In this document: positions 13,395-13,397 of the stretch, piece by piece | How the letters are laid out: every line of letters begins with the position of its first letter | Position numbering within the stretch: the stretch's first letter is position 1 | NCBI GenBank assembly: GCA_027310735.1 | Contig: DAIDAH010000054.1 | Location: 1 to 13,397 of the forward strand | Direction: 5' to 3' | Origin: Methylotenera sp. | GTDB taxonomy: Bacteria > Pseudomonadota > Gammaproteobacteria > Burkholderiales > Methylophilaceae | DNA: 13,397 bases | Translations under genes and position numbers: made by a program | Notes under the pieces: generated by a model | Told to the model about the DNA's origin: nothing | The model's database searches: none | The model's input: only the letters and a program-made list of their open reading frames with translations

Positions 13395-13397
13395 TGC
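13394..13397 (+). CDS. Start of a rightward gene, cut by the window edge
   Basis: ATG at 13394 with AAGGTGG about 8-10 bases upstream, overlapping the stop of the possible leader ORF. Only four bases are visible, so the product is unknown. From the context (divergent from cusRS, behind a CusR-like box) a copper/silver efflux component such as CusC is the natural guess. Confidence 0.35.

Overview
The window reads as an accessory region of a proteobacterial chromosome or large mobile element. AT-rich intergenic DNA, good Shine-Dalgarno sequences, sigma70-type promoters, a YccF-family protein, a CusRS-type two-component system and a His-tailed EamA exporter fit a gamma- or betaproteobacterium of modest GC. 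The sequence does not settle the genus. I see no rRNA, tRNA, CRISPR array, transposase or integrase.

Left third (1-5700), mostly leftward, looks like a defence or conflict neighbourhood. A calcineurin-like phosphoesterase with a small C-terminal helical domain overlaps by 8 bases an all-helical protein that runs off the left edge. The pair resembles GTPase-associated conflict systems, but no GTPase is in view. Upstream, two genes diverge from start codons only 18 bp apart: a two-helix membrane protein with a C-terminal zinc ribbon, and a CoiA-like putative nuclease with a DUF5710-like C-terminus. Both carry a CPxCGxxVIAxxG zinc-ribbon motif. Next come a DUF5677-type protein, a possible 30-residue hydrophobic peptide just upstream of it, and a two-repeat YccF membrane protein.

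Middle (5800-7700): a small XRE regulator diverges from a compact run of four small genes. These encode an unknown protein, an HTH-less MbcA/ParS/Xre toxin-binding-like domain, an AbrB/MazE-like protein and a second unknown. A strong promoter with 17-bp spacing lies inside a 33-bp imperfect palindrome, the obvious target of the XRE protein. The arrangement resembles a toxin-antitoxin locus, but no known toxin is recognisable.

Right half (7700-13397) is a metal-response region. A Cys-rich MerR regulator, a DsrE-family protein and a SAM methyltransferase form a leftward operon. A classical MerR promoter (19-bp spacer, CTGTAG/CTACAG dyad) faces the other way towards a short CDF-type cation transporter and an EamA transporter with a very His-rich tail. 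After a convergent gap comes a leftward CusR/CusS-type copper/silver two-component operon. Upstream of it lies a perfect 8-2-8 CopR/CusR-like box. The box also sits at the -35 of a rightward promoter for a gene that begins at the right edge, preceded by a 32-codon leader ORF and a hairpin that covers the Shine-Dalgarno sequence. The metal genes thus form two sensing modules, MerR for divalent soft metals and CusRS for Cu/Ag.
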